Part shown: in pieces, positions 1-13,121 of the stretch
Layout of the letters: each line of letters opens with the position of its first letter
Position numbering within the stretch: position 1 is the stretch's first letter
NCBI GenBank assembly: GCA_003313425.1
Contig: NHZP01000030.1
Span: forward strand, 496,001-560,000
Direction: 5' to 3'
Origin: Pseudopyrenochaeta lycopersici
Lineage: Eukaryota; Ascomycota; Dothideomycetes; Pleosporales; Pseudopyrenochaetaceae
DNA length: 64,000 bases
The notes under the pieces: model-generated
Told to the model about the DNA's origin: nothing
Databases searched by the model: none
What the model saw: the letters and a program-made list of their open reading frames with translations, nothing else
Position numbers and translations under genes: made by a program

Positions 1-2440
1 AAGAGGAGCGTATAACCTTATTAAAATAAAGGAAAGAGAGGAATAGAAAACTACCTTTAAGGCATAATATAGATATTATAAATACATAGTAATGCCCTTT
101 AGCCTAACGAACGCACTAGCAACGTATTAAGATTTAATTAATAACGTCTTAGTAGAATATCTTAATATATATGCTATAGCCTACCTAGACAATATTTTAG
201 TATACTTAAGGAACATAGATAAATATTAGGACTATATTAAGGAACATAGATAAATATTAGGACTATATTAAGGAACATAGATAAATATTAGGACTATATT
301 AAGGAAGTACTATAATAATTAAGGGACTACCACCTAGAGCTAAATCTAGAAAAGTACAAATTTTATAAAAAAGAGGTAGAATTCTTAAAATATATAGTTA
401 GAAGATAAGGAGTATAGATTAGCGAATCTAAAATTAGGATAATCTAAGAATAGAAGATACTATAAATAGTTAAGGATATTTAGTTATTCTTAAGATTTAT
501 TAACTTTAACTAATAGTTTATTAAGGACTTCTCTAAGATTGCAGCACCTTTAACGAAACTAATAAAAAAAGAAGAAAAATATGACTAGAATAAGGAACAG
601 TAATAAGCCTTTAAAGAGCTAAAAGAAGCATGCATAGCAAAACTAGTATTTATATTATTTACTAGTAGATAACTACTAAGGATTAAAACAGATGCATTAG
701 GTCTTGTAATTAGAGTAGTAGCCCTATAAAAAAAAGACAGAAGATAGCACCTTATAGTATATTACTCTTAAAAGTTCTTATAAGTAGAGGAGTAATATAA
801 TATCTACAATAAAGAACTTATAGCTATTATTAACGTACTATAATACTAGAGAGTATATATAGAAAGTTGCTTAGAACTTACTATATATACAGACTACTAA
901 AACCTAATATACTTTATAATAATAAAATAACTTAATTAGAGATAAGTAAGATAGTTAGAACTTTTAGGATAATATAAATTTAAGATTATATACACACTAA
1001 GGAAAGAAAATAGGAGAGCAGATGCACTAAGTAGAAGATATAATATAGTAGGAAAGAAAACTAAAGTTTATATAGCGATCTTAAAAATAAACGAAGATAG
1101 AACTCTAGGACCCTCGCAAGAATACTACGTAATCTTAAAAATATAAGTAAAAGTCCCTAAGGACCTACATAAGATTATTATCTAACAACACTATAATAAT
1201 CTAATATATAGACACCTAGGAATTATAAGAACTATAGAACTAATCTAATAAAACTACTATATTAAGAATCTAAGATAGAAAGTAGAGACATATATTAAGA
1301 AGTGTGTACCCTGCTAACAGAATAAACCTGCTACATACGCACTTTATAGTAAATCGCAGGTAATAAAAGTACCTATAAAACTATAGAAAGATATAGTAAT
1401 AGACTTTATTATAGACTTACCTAAGTCTGTAGATAAAGTAACTAGATATAAGTATAACGCGATATATAACGTAGTATATAGATATATTAATTACGCAGAA
1501 TTTATACTATTTAGAAAGAATTTTATAGCACTATAACGCGCAGAAATAATAAAAGACTAAATATTCTAATACTATAGTATACTAAAAACTATTATTAGCA
1601 ATAGAGATAAGTTATTTACATCTAATTTCTAGTTAACCTTTATAGCTAAGATAGGTACCTAAAGGAAACTATCTACAGTATACTACCTAGAAACTAATAG
1701 ATAAACAGAATAAATAAATAGAACCCTAAAATAATACCTACGAGCGTATTATAATAGATAACAGAATAACTAGGTATTACTATTACTAACAGCATAAATT
1801 ATATTTAATAACAGTAAATCTAAAGTAATAGGTAAAATACTGTTCTACGCCTATTACGGGAAACACCTAAACCTATTTAAAAGAAACTTTCTAAATATTA
1901 AAGTAAAAGCTACAGTTAAAATAGTAAGAGAACTACAGGCAACGCTAAAATAATTATAAGAAAGACTTAAGAAAAGACAAGGATAATAAATTTTATATAT
2001 TAATAAGAAAAGAAAAACAGCGCCTTAGCTAAAAAAGGAGGATAAAGTATATTTACTTATAAAAAACCTACGTATAAAATAACCTAATAAGAGATTAGAC
2101 TACGTTAAAGTTAGACTATTTTTAATTAAGTAATATAATAGACTAGTTACGTATATATTAGAACTACCTAAAGACGCAAAAATCTACCTAAGGTTCTATA
2201 TTAAGCTATTAGAACCTGCATACCTAGTAACGCTACTATAGAAGACCTTTAGGTACGAGACTAAAGAAGAAATAGAGTATAAAGTTAAGAAAATTCTTAA
2301 TAAGAAATACTTAAAGATTATAGAAAACTAATATAGAGGAAGGGAGTACCTTATAAAATAGAAGGACTACTCTAACTTAGAAAATATATAGGAACCTAAA
2401 TTAAACCTAGGAAACTATAAAGGATAAATTAGTAAATATA
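1..2440 (+). mobile_element. RIP-degraded Ty3/Gypsy chromovirus remnant (pol, 5' end outside window)
   Basis: No open frame survives, but reading through the stops on the + strand gives an ordered Gypsy pol. A reverse-transcriptase core (MPFSLTNA-like) lies near 90-115 and YLDNILVY near 181-205. RNase H (LKTDA-like) is near 672. The integrase zinc finger (CVPCQQNK-like) is near 1300-1325 and the integrase core (DIVIDFIIDLP-like) near 1389-1422. A C-terminal chromodomain (EYLIKWKDYS-like) lies near 2345-2400. RT, RNase H, integrase, chromodomain is the chromovirus order. Nearly all CA/TG context has become TA, leaving extreme TA richness and many TAA/TAG stops, as expected of RIP. Upstream gag, protease and 5' LTR lie outside the window. 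The element is certainly inactive. Confidence 0.9.
208..300. repeat. Three perfect tandem copies of a 31-base unit inside reverse transcriptase
   Basis: The unit beginning aaggaacatagataaat occurs at 208-238, 239-269 and 270-300 without a mismatch, then the single-copy reading resumes at 301. One copy keeps the RT frame (YLRNIDKY...IKEVL-like). The two extra copies add 62 bases and break it. Perfect identity in heavily mutated surroundings suggests expansion after RIP. Confidence 0.95.
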
Positions 2441-3071
2441 ACTATAATAAAGAATAAGAAGACCTTAGGTATTAGAACTATAACTAACCTAATCTAATAA
2501 CGTAATTCTTAGAGGAAGAAGATTACCTTTAAGCTAGGATAGAGTAAAGACGCTTTAGTCTAAGGCAGAAGTACTAGGCATTAGCCCTTATTTAAGAACG
2601 TTAACCTTACAGTTAATATCCTTAATCGCCTCTAACGCTTTAATCTCTTCCGCGATATAACTAAAATTATCTACTTATTATTACTTATAATGCTGTAATA
2701 ACTTTTATTATTTATAAAGTTAATCCTTTTTTGCGTAAGCAGCGAGAAGGGCGTTTAGCGCTTTCTCTTCTGCGTTATTAGCCTTAGCTTCTTACGCGTC
2801 TAACTAAGCTAATTCCTTATCTAAATAAGAAAAGTTTAGAACTAGTATATCTACTAGCTTATATAATAACACCCTATTATAATAATAATTCTTATACTTC
2901 TCTTTTAATAACGATATCCTATACTCTAACTTCTTTTTTAAGTAATATTTATAAGAAACTATAGTAACCTAACTAATAGCGTTTATATAATCTCTAATAG
3001 AATAATAATAGGCGGTACTATAAGAAGCTATAGGTTAGTTATAAGGATATAAGGACTAGAGGGGAGGATAG
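2441..3071 (-). other. Gypsy 3' region with remnant of a short antisense coiled-coil ORF
   Basis: Downstream of the chromodomain the reverse strand can be read, through stops, as a charged helical segment. The same segment is clearer in the inverted copy on the + strand at about 6140-6400 (KAKANNAEEKAL-like, then IEEIKALEVIKDIN-like). My recollection is that fungal chromoviruses can carry a short reverse ORF here; that is family knowledge, not proof. Function is unknown and the copy is destroyed. Confidence 0.5.
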
Positions 3072-3429
3072 TGTTACAAACAAGAAGTAGGAAGGCAGCA
3101 GTTATAAGGATAAGGGAAGAGGCACAGATAACTAATAAAGAGACTAAGCCTCTAAACTAACTAATAACGCTAGAGTTACGTAATCCTAGGAAACCTACGC
3201 TAAGACAGACTATGTCCTATAAGACAGAGACAAACCTAGAAATCCTAGAGGGGGCCTTATAGGAATCCTATAAGATAATTATGTATATAGACTTATATAA
3301 TATAGCCTTATAGTATATTGTAATTAACTTAAGATAATCTATAAGTATACTACTCTCTAATACTTCTACCTTTAGCCTACCTAGCACTGCACATCTATAA
3401 AATACTCTAAAGATACTAACTAGTTAACA
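3072..3429. repeat. LTR-like repeat, left copy (TGTTA...TAACA)
   Basis: This 358-base segment begins TGTTAC and ends GTTAACA, giving short inverted ends of the kind found on LTRs. Its reverse complement, with RIP-type differences, is present at 5529-5883. Homology between the two sites extends beyond the segment on both sides: about 40 bases inward (to 3469) and several hundred bases outward. The repeat is therefore part of a larger inverted duplication. Confidence 0.7.
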
Positions 3430-3469
3430 CTAGTTGCTTTATATTGTAACTACTTGACTAGATCTTTAA

Positions 3470-5488
3470 CAGGTAACCATTATTAGTTACTTTAAGATTA
3501 TTTAAAACCTAATAAGATTAGTAATTTTAAGTAGACTTTAGTACGCTTTAGTAAAGTTATTAATTTAGTATAACGTATATAGAAGGATTACGTGTAGGAT
3601 TATTTCTAATAATAGAGATAGAAACGCTGTCTTTATAGCCTCTAATCCTGCTCTGCTATATCTAAGAGACTATATACTAACTCCTAAAGATAAGGAAAAT
3701 ACGTAGTAGATATCCTTTCTAAGGAGGAGTATCTAGATTTAAGTAGAAAATACCTAGGATAATATTTTAGTTTAGAATCTTATTTATCTTATACTTAGGT
3801 TAAGTATATTTAGGAGGCTAAGTTTATAAAAGCTTCTATTAGATTTAGTAATATTTTACTTATTTTTATAACTAATAATAAGTAGTAATTTAAAGAATAA
3901 GTAAAGTAAGTAATAAGCTATACAGTTAGAGCCTCTAGGGATCCTTTAGCTGTGCGAAAATTAGAGTCCTTTTTAGTTATATATAAACTCAACTATTAGG
4001 CGTAATAAGAAAAGAGAAGAAAGTATATAAATAGTTAGGTTAATACCCTACATAAGAGAGTAGCTAATAAGGTGCAACCTATAGATATTCCTATAGCATT
4101 AGATATTAAGAAGTTTAGGCGTAAGGATTAGAAGTAACATACTGTTAAACTATAACTCTTAAGAAAAAGTCTAAGACCTCTTAATAGTAGGCCTTTTAAT
4201 TACCTTTTTAAGTGTAGATATATAGTATTCCTATAAGGTATAAGATTAATACTAGAAAGGCTAGCCTTATAAAAGTTTAGATCTAAGCTAATAAAATTAG
4301 AAGTTAAGCTATTTATTAAAATATTAATAAATAGGGAAGGCGTAATTACTTTTACTTTCTCTAACACAGGATAAATTATTAAGGATATGTGTCCTCTATA
4401 TAAGATATAGACTATTAAATATAAAGCTTAGTAAGAAAAATTATTCTTAATAGCGCGAGCTATTAAAGAAGAAGTAGTTATAATATTTAATAACAGACTT
4501 AATTAAGGGGTACTAGAAAGATACGCTAGTTAGTATAGAAACTTATAGTTTCTAGTTAAAAAGAAGGATAAGAGTTATTAGATAATACTTAGGTTAATTA
4601 AGATAAACGCAGTATCTCTTAGAGATACTAATCTGCATCTAATAGCAGATAAATTCTCTAAGCGTTTTAGTAGATATTATATTCTATCTCTTATAAATCT
4701 ATTCTTAGTATATAACTACATTATACTTTATCTAGATAGTAAAGACATAACTACCTCTTATATACTAGTTAGTTTACTTTAATACTATATAATAGTTTAA
4801 GGCGCGACTAACTTAGTTAAAGTCTTTTAGCAAGTAGTTATAAAAATTATAAAGAATTATTAGCTATATACTATTCTTTTTATAGATAATATTACTACTA
4901 GCAGTCCTAAAACTAACTATAGAGGAGAAGAAGCATTTCCTAGAGTAAGGAAATATATATTAGAATATATTTAGTAGCTAGATAGGGCCTTAGCTAACGT
5001 AGAAAGAGCTAGAGCTATAATTTTAGGTAAGAAGTATTATTAGGAAGTCTCTAGATTAGAGGTAGTTAGATATAAGGTTACTGCGTAAAGGAGACATCTA
5101 GATTAATAGAAAGTAGCTAAGATTCTAGATTAGCTAGAATATAGAAATATAAAAGAAGTAAGAGCGTTTATAGGTATCTGTGTCTACTATAGGATATAGG
5201 TGCCTAGCTTTACTATTCGCGCAAAGCCCCTATTCTAGTTAATAAGGACTAGCGTTAAGTAGACATAGTAGGAGGCTTAATAAAAGGCTATAAGTACCTT
5301 AAAGTAATATATTACTTTAGCCTTAGCGTTAGCAAGTCTAAATTATAAGAATAGAGGTATACTTTTTATAGTAGTAGATGCGAGTAAGGAAGGTACAGGC
5401 GCGTCTCTTAAACAGATTAGAGTAGATAGAAAGAGATATCTATATTAATTTAAAAGTATAATATAGTTAAAAGCTAAGAGTCTTTATA
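3470..5488 (+). mobile_element. RIP-degraded second Gypsy remnant (gag-like region plus RT)
   Basis: Reading through stops on the + strand gives a Gypsy RT of a different lineage from the one at 1-2440. It shows RYASQYRNLWFLVKKKD-like sequence (4518-4565), RDTNLHLIADKF-like (4621-4656), GATNLVKVFQ-like (4801-4833), a thumb reading EYIQWLDRALADVERA-like (about 4966-5015) and DASKEGTGASLKQ-like (5370-5415). The pol is cut off before integrase, where the right inverted arm begins at about 5489. Bases 3600-4300 probably correspond to gag but are too degraded to align by eye. Confidence 0.8.
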
Positions 5489-7729
5489 TTAAAGATCTAA
5501 TTAAGTAGTTATAATATAAAGCAACTAGTGTTAACTAGTTAGTATCTTTAGAGTATTCTGTAGATGTGCAGGCCAGGTTAAAGAGTAGAAGTATTAAATA
5601 GTAGTATACTTATAAATTGTCTTAAGTTAATTACAATATGCTATAAGGCTATATTATGTAAGTCTATATATATAATTATCTTATAGGATTCCTATAAGGC
5701 CCCCTCTAGGATTTCTAGGTTTGTCTCTATCCTATAGGATATAGTCTATCTTAGCGTAGGTTTCCTAGGATTACATAACTCTAGCGTTATTAGTTAGTTT
5801 AGAGGCTTAGTATTCCTCGTTAGTTATCTATACCTCCTCCTACATCCTTATAACTGCTGCCTTCCTACTTCCTATTTATAACACTATCCTCCCCTCTAGT
5901 CCTTATATCCTTATAACTAACTTATAGCTTCTTATAGTACTACCTATTATTATTCTATTAGAGATTATATAAACGCTATTAGTTAGGTTGCTATAGTTTC
6001 TTATAAATATTATTTAAAAAAGAAGTTAGAGTATAGGATATTATTATTAAAAGAGAAGTATAGAAATTATTATTATAATAGAGTATTATTATATAAGCTA
6101 GTAGATATACTAGTTCTAAACTTTTCTTGTCTAGATAAGGAATTAGCTTAGTTAGACGCGCAGAAAGCTAAGGCTAATAACGCAGAGGAGAAGGCGCTAA
6201 ATACCCTTCTTGCTACTTACGTAAAAAAGAATTAACTTTATAAATAATAAAAGTTATTACAGCGTTATAAGTAATAATAGGTAGATAATTCTAGTTATAT
6301 TATAGAAGAGATTAAAGCGTTAGAGGTGATTAAGGATATTAACTATAAGGTTAACGTTCTTAAGTAAGGGCTAATACTTAGTACTTCTGCCTTAGACTAG
6401 AGCGTTTTTACTCTATCCTAGCTTAAAGGTAATCCTCTTCCTCTAGGAATTATATTATTAGATTAAGTTAGTTATAATTCTAGTATCTAAGTTCTTTCTA
6501 TTCCCTGTTATAGTTATATTTGCTAATTTATTCTTTATAGTTTCCTAAGTTTAATTTTAGTTCTTAAGTATTCTTAGAGTTAGGATACCCTTTCTATTTA
6601 ACTAGGTACTCGTCTTCTCTGTACTTATCTTCTATAATCTTAGAATATTATATATTAAGGATTTTATATAATAGCCTTCTTAGCTATTTAATAACTTTAT
6701 TATATACTAGGCTACTTAGTAGTTATGTAGACTGCACCTTAAATAGGCGCTATTCTTTTTTCTTTCTTAGACCTATTTACGTATTCCCTAGAATTCTTTT
6801 CTAAGTTTTATATAGAGCTAGTAAGCTCCTATAGAAGTTATCTAGTCTATCTTATTATTATCTCTTTAGGTTATTAGTTAGTTCTACGTATTATACGCTC
6901 CGCCTATATAGCTCTTACTTATAGTAATTCTCTTTATAGCTTTTAAATTTTCCTAAGTTACCTTAGTCTATTATATAAACTCTTTATATATTTCTTTAAA
7001 TAGTAGTTAATAACCTGCTTAGGTTCTTAGCAGCTTACTATTTAAGCTGCTCTTAAGATAGTTAATCTTCTAAATATAGCTTACGTTATCTAACCTAGCT
7101 TTAAAGAGCTTAAGGTTAAATACTTAGATATAAGAGTTACATTCTATTCTTCTTTACTTAGTTATATAGAAGTATTTAAGGGCCTTCTCTCTTACTATAG
7201 GGTTCTTAAAGAAGTTATTAAGGTAGGACTATAGCTTAAGGAGGGATAGCGTTACTAGCCTATTTATAAGGTTTATTACATATAGGCTAAGGGCGTTAAA
7301 CGCTTAGCCTGTCGTATAAGTAATAACGTAATTTACTCTACTATTATTATCTAGGTAGGCTGCACAGTCTCTGTATAGCTTTACTTAGACCTTTATTTTC
7401 TATTAAAGATATTACTTATATAAGCCTTTCTTAAAGACTTCTATATTTAGTAGTCTTAGTTTCCTAATCTCTTATATAGGAGAGTCTTACTATTCTATTA
7501 AAAAGGGGGTAGAGACTGTGCGTACTATCTATGTACCGCTTAATTTAGTAACTAAGTTCTTTAGCTCTTAAACTTAGTTCTGTAATAACTTATATAGCTA
7601 GCTCTACTATTAACTAGCTAACTTATTAAGGCTGTCTTATAAGGAGTTAACTGTTACTAATAGATCTTTTACTAAGGGTTAGTTATTGCGTAGTTGTTAG
7701 GGGTCGTACTAATATAACTAGTGTTACTA
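5489..7729 (-). mobile_element. RIP-degraded Gypsy chromovirus remnant on reverse strand
   Basis: The first part (about 5489-6500) mirrors 2440-3469 in reverse complement. Further right, the reverse strand shows a chromodomain tail (KIIEDKYREDEYLVKWKG-like, about 6540-6680) and the same LNLG ending as the left element, but with more differences. It is thus a related, not identical, copy. From about 6750 to 7729 the sequence is retroelement-like (zinc-knuckle-like and helical charged stretches on the reverse strand), but I could not assign domains. No usable frame remains. Confidence 0.65.
5529..5883. repeat. LTR-like repeat, right copy, inverted relative to 3072-3429
   Basis: This 355-base segment starts TGTTAACTAG and ends ATAACA. 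It is the reverse complement of the left copy, with the shared run around taggatttctaggtttgtct as a landmark. LTRs of one element should be direct repeats; these are inverted and carry flanking homology. They therefore look like the 3' ends of two elements facing each other, or like a rearrangement. Confidence 0.7.
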
Positions 7730-7734
7730 AAGTG

Positions 7735-7950
7735 TGTCAGATTACACAAGTGCTGTAAGGCCTGTGAGATATAAAAGATAAACTCAGAAGTACTACACAG
7801 GAAAGGGCGATTAATAGAAGGACTGATACCACGGCCTTCAGAACCTCTAGAAGCAAGCAGTTAAAGGAGGAGAGAGAACACAGAATTAATAAATTACGTT
7901 TATTATTAAAATTTATTAAAGATTAAGCTAAATAGTCCTTAAATCTAATA
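7735..7950 (+). repeat. 5' LTR of the Copia element
   Basis: These 216 bases start TGTCAGATTACAC and end AAATCTAATA. They align over their whole length with 13122-13337 and are preceded by target duplication AAGTG. Most differences from the 3' copy are C/T or G/A transitions, as expected from RIP. Confidence 0.93.
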
Positions 7951-10900
7951 ATTAAGAGTCTTACTGCCTTAATTAATACGATAATAGCCTACCTAACCTA
8001 ACGCGATCCTACTGTAGTCCTTACTAGCTAACTTAATTTCACGAAATAGAAAGCGCAGCTATTAGTAAGGTGCGACGCGTACAGAATATAGTATAAAGTT
8101 AATCTAGAATCTATTCTTGTATTCCTTAAAGAACCTAAACCTCTAGAGGCTCTAAACGTTACTAATTACACGCCTTAAAGAGCTAATATTAGACCTTAAT
8201 TAATAGCTAACTTTACTAAGTCTAGGATAACCGCTCTTAAATAAGATATAGAGTACTTTAAGATAAAGAATAAAAACTATAAGAATTAAGAAAGGAAATA
8301 CTTAGATAAGTAGAAGGCTATTAGGGAGATTATAATCTTTATATAATTTACTATCTTACCTTACTTATAGGAAATATACTATAAGATAGAGTAAAACCTA
8401 CGTAAATAGATTAAGAACTTTACAGACATAGTTAGTATAGATAAGCAAATTAAACACGAACGCGCGCGAGACTAATACCTTAAATTGCTAAAGCTAATAA
8501 GAAATACAGCTAACTAGGATCTGTAGCTTACTAATTATAATTAAGCTGTAATATAAGTAGAGGTAAAAGGAGTTACTAAAGTAAAGGATATAAACTTAGT
8601 TACTAAAGACTTTATAGTCGTAGTATAGAATATAGCACCTATATAGGCTACCTTATTTTAAGATACTAGTTAATTTACTTCTAGTATTATATACTATAAG
8701 ATAATAAAGTAGTTTAGAGACTATATAGTTATAATAAAGCTTTAGAAAATAGGTAGATATAAAAGCGTATATATAGTATTAGATAACTTAGCGTTTTACG
8801 CAGATAATTTAGAAAGTATATAGGGAAATAAGAAGGAAAACTTCTATAAACTTAGTGCTCTAAATCTATAAAGGCGGGGTAAACCCTAAGATTAACGTAG
8901 TTAGAAAGAGATAAAGAGATCGCCCTTAGACTAGGAGCTATCTAGTAAAGTTAGAAGCTCTAAGTACCTAGCATGTAAGATACGCTATTTACTTAAAGAG
9001 TGTTACTATATACACCCTAATAAGGCGCTAGAATAGTTTAAACTAAAACTTATACTAGAGAACTACGTAAGGATAAAGTAAGAGTAAGATCCTAAGTTCT
9101 AGGGCCTCTTATAAAGGCAAAGTAAACCTTATTTAAATATACTAGTTATAAAAAATTTATATACTCTAACTCTAGAGGTGCTAGATAATTAACTAGAAGG
9201 ATAAAGTATTATAAAGATAGATACTGCCTTTATCTTAGCGTTATTTAGAACTAACTTTAATAATTACCTATTAAGGTATTTATTTATCCTTAACTTAGGT
9301 TTAACTTATTATGTAATAAATAACCCTAATAGACTCTATAACTTTAGACTACCTATATATAAAGACTTTATATAGGTAGGTAATATAAAGATATAGGTTA
9401 AGGGGTATAGGTTAATTAAGCTAACTCTTATAGGGTAGTAAAGAATTAATAGACTAACGTTACACGACGTAGCTCTATGCCCTAACCTATACTATAATCT
9501 AGTATTATTCTAATTATTAAGGTAGAGAGGTATATAGTAGGACACTAAAATTAAACTAACTATACTTAGAAAAGTAGATAGAATAATTATAGGAAGTCTT
9601 ACTAAGATTTATAGCTAATAAGTAATTAAGTATTAACTAATATACTAGGCTTCTAATTATATATATAAGATAACGTTATAAATAGAAAGAGCTATATAAA
9701 AGGTATTAGCCTTACTCTAGCATAAGTAATTAGGCTATCTAGGGCTAGTTACTGTTAAGCATCTTATTTTATAAGCTTAGGGGGTGTAGATAAAAAGTAT
9801 TACTATAGTAGAGTGTAACTCCTATAGGAGATCTAAGTCCTAACACTAAATTAGAAGAGCACTACGAACCTATAAAGATAGACCTAGTAAAAGACTAGCT
9901 ATTAATTTCTATATATATAAAATATAAAGTATAATAAAGAAGAAGAGTTAAATACTTATTATAGATAGGTTCTCTAGTATGTAATAGGACTTCTATTTTC
10001 TAGATAATTATCCTACTAAATTAATAATTAAGATACTTTTAAACTTTATTCTATTTATAAAGAACTAGTTTAATATTATAATTAAAGTTATTAAGTTAGA
10101 TAATAAAATTATAATAGTTAAGCTAGAAGTAGAACGCTAGTTAGCATTATAAGGGATAGCTATTAAGCTTTCCGCCCTAGATATATAAGATTAGAATAGA
10201 GGTGCTAAACGCTTAGGGGGTGTAAATAAGGAGAAATCGCGTGCTATGCGCCTTAATACTAACCTATCCTAGGAGCTATAGCCTGAAATTACTTAAGCTA
10301 AGGTGTACCTATATAATTAAATACTAAATTATGTAAATAACTAGAAGACACTATACAAGGTCTTTTTTATAAGGGTTGTACTTAATAATAGAGTTATTAT
10401 AATATCTAAGAAGCTAAATCTTACTTATTTAAAAGCCTATAGCTATAAAGTATTTATAATAATAGATAATACTTACTAAGGTAAATTACGACTTTAACAG
10501 CTAGATCTAAAAGCCTAGGTTAGCTACTTAGTTAGCTATTAATCTTTAAATATCTATTAAATTTAGATCCTATCTCTTATAAAAGTAATAAGCATATAAG
10601 ATATTATATTTAATAAGCAAATAGTATTTAATAGTAAAACTAAAGACCTAATAAATAACCTTATATATAGTACGCTATAAGAAATTATAACCTATATAAA
10701 GATAATAGAGCTTTCTGCTCTAGTCTATTAACTAGAGACTAAGTCCTTTTATAAAGATAATATAGTTAAGGACACTAATAACTCTAAAGAGGAAGATCTA
10801 CTAGGATACTATCGCAGAAGGAGAATTAGGGATATATACCTAACTCCTCTATCTACGCTACTACTAGCAGCACTCCTTATAAGTCTAATAGTAGGTATGT

Positions 10901-11935
10901 AGGCAGCTAATATAAACTTATACTTACTAAAACTAATTCCTTAGGCAGCCGCCTTTATAGCTAGCACCTAGGCAGGTAACGTAGGGAACTATAGAAGGAA
11001 AGTTATTAATAAAGCTTAGATAAAAAGGATGCTTGCTAAAGGCTTAAAGATCTACTAAAGCTAACTTCTACTACTACTTACGCTATATACTAACCTTAAA
11101 TACTATCCTATAAGAGAGCTATTTAAGGAGGTAAAATAAGTACACCTTAAAAGCTATAGATAAATAAAGTTATAGATAGAGGTCCTGCTTAAGCTAATTA
11201 AGGCCGCAGGATAATAAATCCTTAACTGCATATAGGTGTACACATACAAGCTAAATAAGCATAATTAATTCCTTAAGTATAAAGCACGACTTATAGTTTA
11301 AAGAGACTAACAGCAACATATTACAATGTAAGATATATATACTGCTACGTTAGTAAGCAGGTCCTTTTAAATGCTAATAGTAATTACAGCTAAGTATAAT
11401 CTTAAACTAAAATAATATAATATAATAAACGTATTTATATATATAACTATAGACTAAGAAGTATATATAAAGATACTGCGTAGATATCGCAAGAAAGGTA
11501 TAATCCTCTAAATTTAGAAGGCGTTATACAGGCTCTAAATATTACCCTTACTATAGCAAAAGGAGTTTATAATAACTATTAAAGCTCTAAGATTTATAGA
11601 AGTACTATATAAGCTATACTATATAATTAAAGATAGACTTATTATTATTTTCTTCTACGTAGATAATATTATTCTTATATATTATAAGTTAAAGACTATA
11701 GAGGTAGAATAAGCAGTTAAGCTGCTTATAAGAAAGTACATAATAATAGGTAGTAATAACTTATAGTAGTTTCTAGGAGTTAAGGTTATCTAAAAGCGAG
11801 ATTAACAACTTATCTATCTCTCTTAAACTACATACACTAAGAAGATAAGCTGTTTAGTTAATAATTAGAATTATTAACACGACATACTAATAAGCACAGT
11901 TAAACTAAAGCCGCGCTTAGGAATAGCAACACTAT

Positions 11936-12310
11936 TGTGGAGTTAACAAGGTGGTTCGGCACAATCCCGCAGTTCTGGTGTTGTGAATGAGAGGAAACGT
12001 TGGAATCGAACGTGCGTGAATAACAGGAGCAGCCCTGCCTGTGCAGTCTGCCAGAAACGAAGGTAAGTATGGAGCCTGATTAAAAGTAACAAACAAAATG
12101 GTCTGAAATCTCATTGAATTGACGTAGCTAATGCACTAGCTACTCTGCAAAATCTCAGTTTTGAAGTGAATTATCGTGGAGTGTGGTGCATGGTGCATCA
12201 CGTTTGGTGCATGACGTTGAGATCTCTCGCATCTCCAAGTCTTATCATCAAATCTCGCTGACAAAGGAAACCCATCATCACCTGATCGCCCAGGTACCCT
12301 GTGCAACGGC
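11936..12310. mobile_element. 375-base non-RIPped insertion inside Copia, with 7-base target duplication
   Basis: Base composition changes abruptly to near-normal GC with abundant CA and TG, unlike the Copia on both sides. The 7-mer ACACTAT flanks it (11929-11935 and 12311-12317). An eighth base differs only as T/C, which RIP could explain. Removing the insert plus one copy of the 7-mer restores the Copia RT reading (GIATLSKVNKY...RKVSLLYY-like). I see no long terminal inverted repeats and no supported coding frame. A sequence resembling a Pol III B box lies on the reverse strand near 12000-12011 (CGTTCGATTCC), but no convincing A box. It could be a MITE, a SINE-like element or a captured fragment. 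Confidence 0.8.
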
Positions 12311-13121
12311 ACACTATCTAAAGTTAACAAGTATTAACGTAAAGTTAGTTTACTACTATACGCAGTAGTCACGATAAGGCCTAATATTACTTTTGCTACA
12401 TTAAGACTAGTATAATTCCTATTAAACCCTAGCAAAGAGTACTATAATACTGCTAATAGAGTACTACTATACCTTAATAAGATAAAGTCGCGAGTACTAT
12501 AACTTAGAGGAGGTAATTACCTATAAGTCGCAAGCGACGCCTTATTTACTAATAACACCTTAGATAGGAAAAGCTCTTAAGGATATATAATTAAGTTATT
12601 TAATAGGCTAATTACATAGAAAGCAAATAAATAAGATATAGTAACTACATTAACGACTAAAGCTAAATTACTAGCACTGTTATAAGTAGCTAAAGAAGTA
12701 ATCTTTACGATGCAACTGCTAGAAGAACTAGAAGTTAAGCTACTGTTACTTATAATAATAATTTAGTATAATAATACTTAAATAATCTAGCTAGTAACTG
12801 TAGAAGTTTTAAAGCTCTAGACTAAGCTTTACTATATTAATATCTATAATTATTAGCTTAGATAAGAAGTTTTATTAGGAAAGATAAAAATAGAGTATAT
12901 ATATTTAACTAAAATAATCGCGGACAGCTTTACGAAGGCATTACCCTATAATAAATAGAATAACTTCTTAAAATAACTTAGACTAGTAGAAGTAAGAAAC
13001 TATAAGGTAATAAAAGAAGCACTACTTAAAGAGATCTAGAGATAACTTAAGGACCTTACAATTGCATAAGGAGCCTATAACTAGTTATCTAGCTTACATA
13101 GTAGTCTAAGCTAAGGGGGTG

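Noticed and set aside
11957..11969. CGG-N7-CCG in the 375-base insertion
   Set aside because: It lacks the flanking A of the cluster palindrome and no gene is nearby. It shows that the shorter CGG-N7-CCG core occurs by chance.
12000..12012. tRNA gene or SINE promoter on the reverse strand of the 375-base insert
   Set aside because: Only a B-box-like stretch is present. No A box at proper distance and no T-arm or acceptor pairing could be found, so no RNA gene is called.
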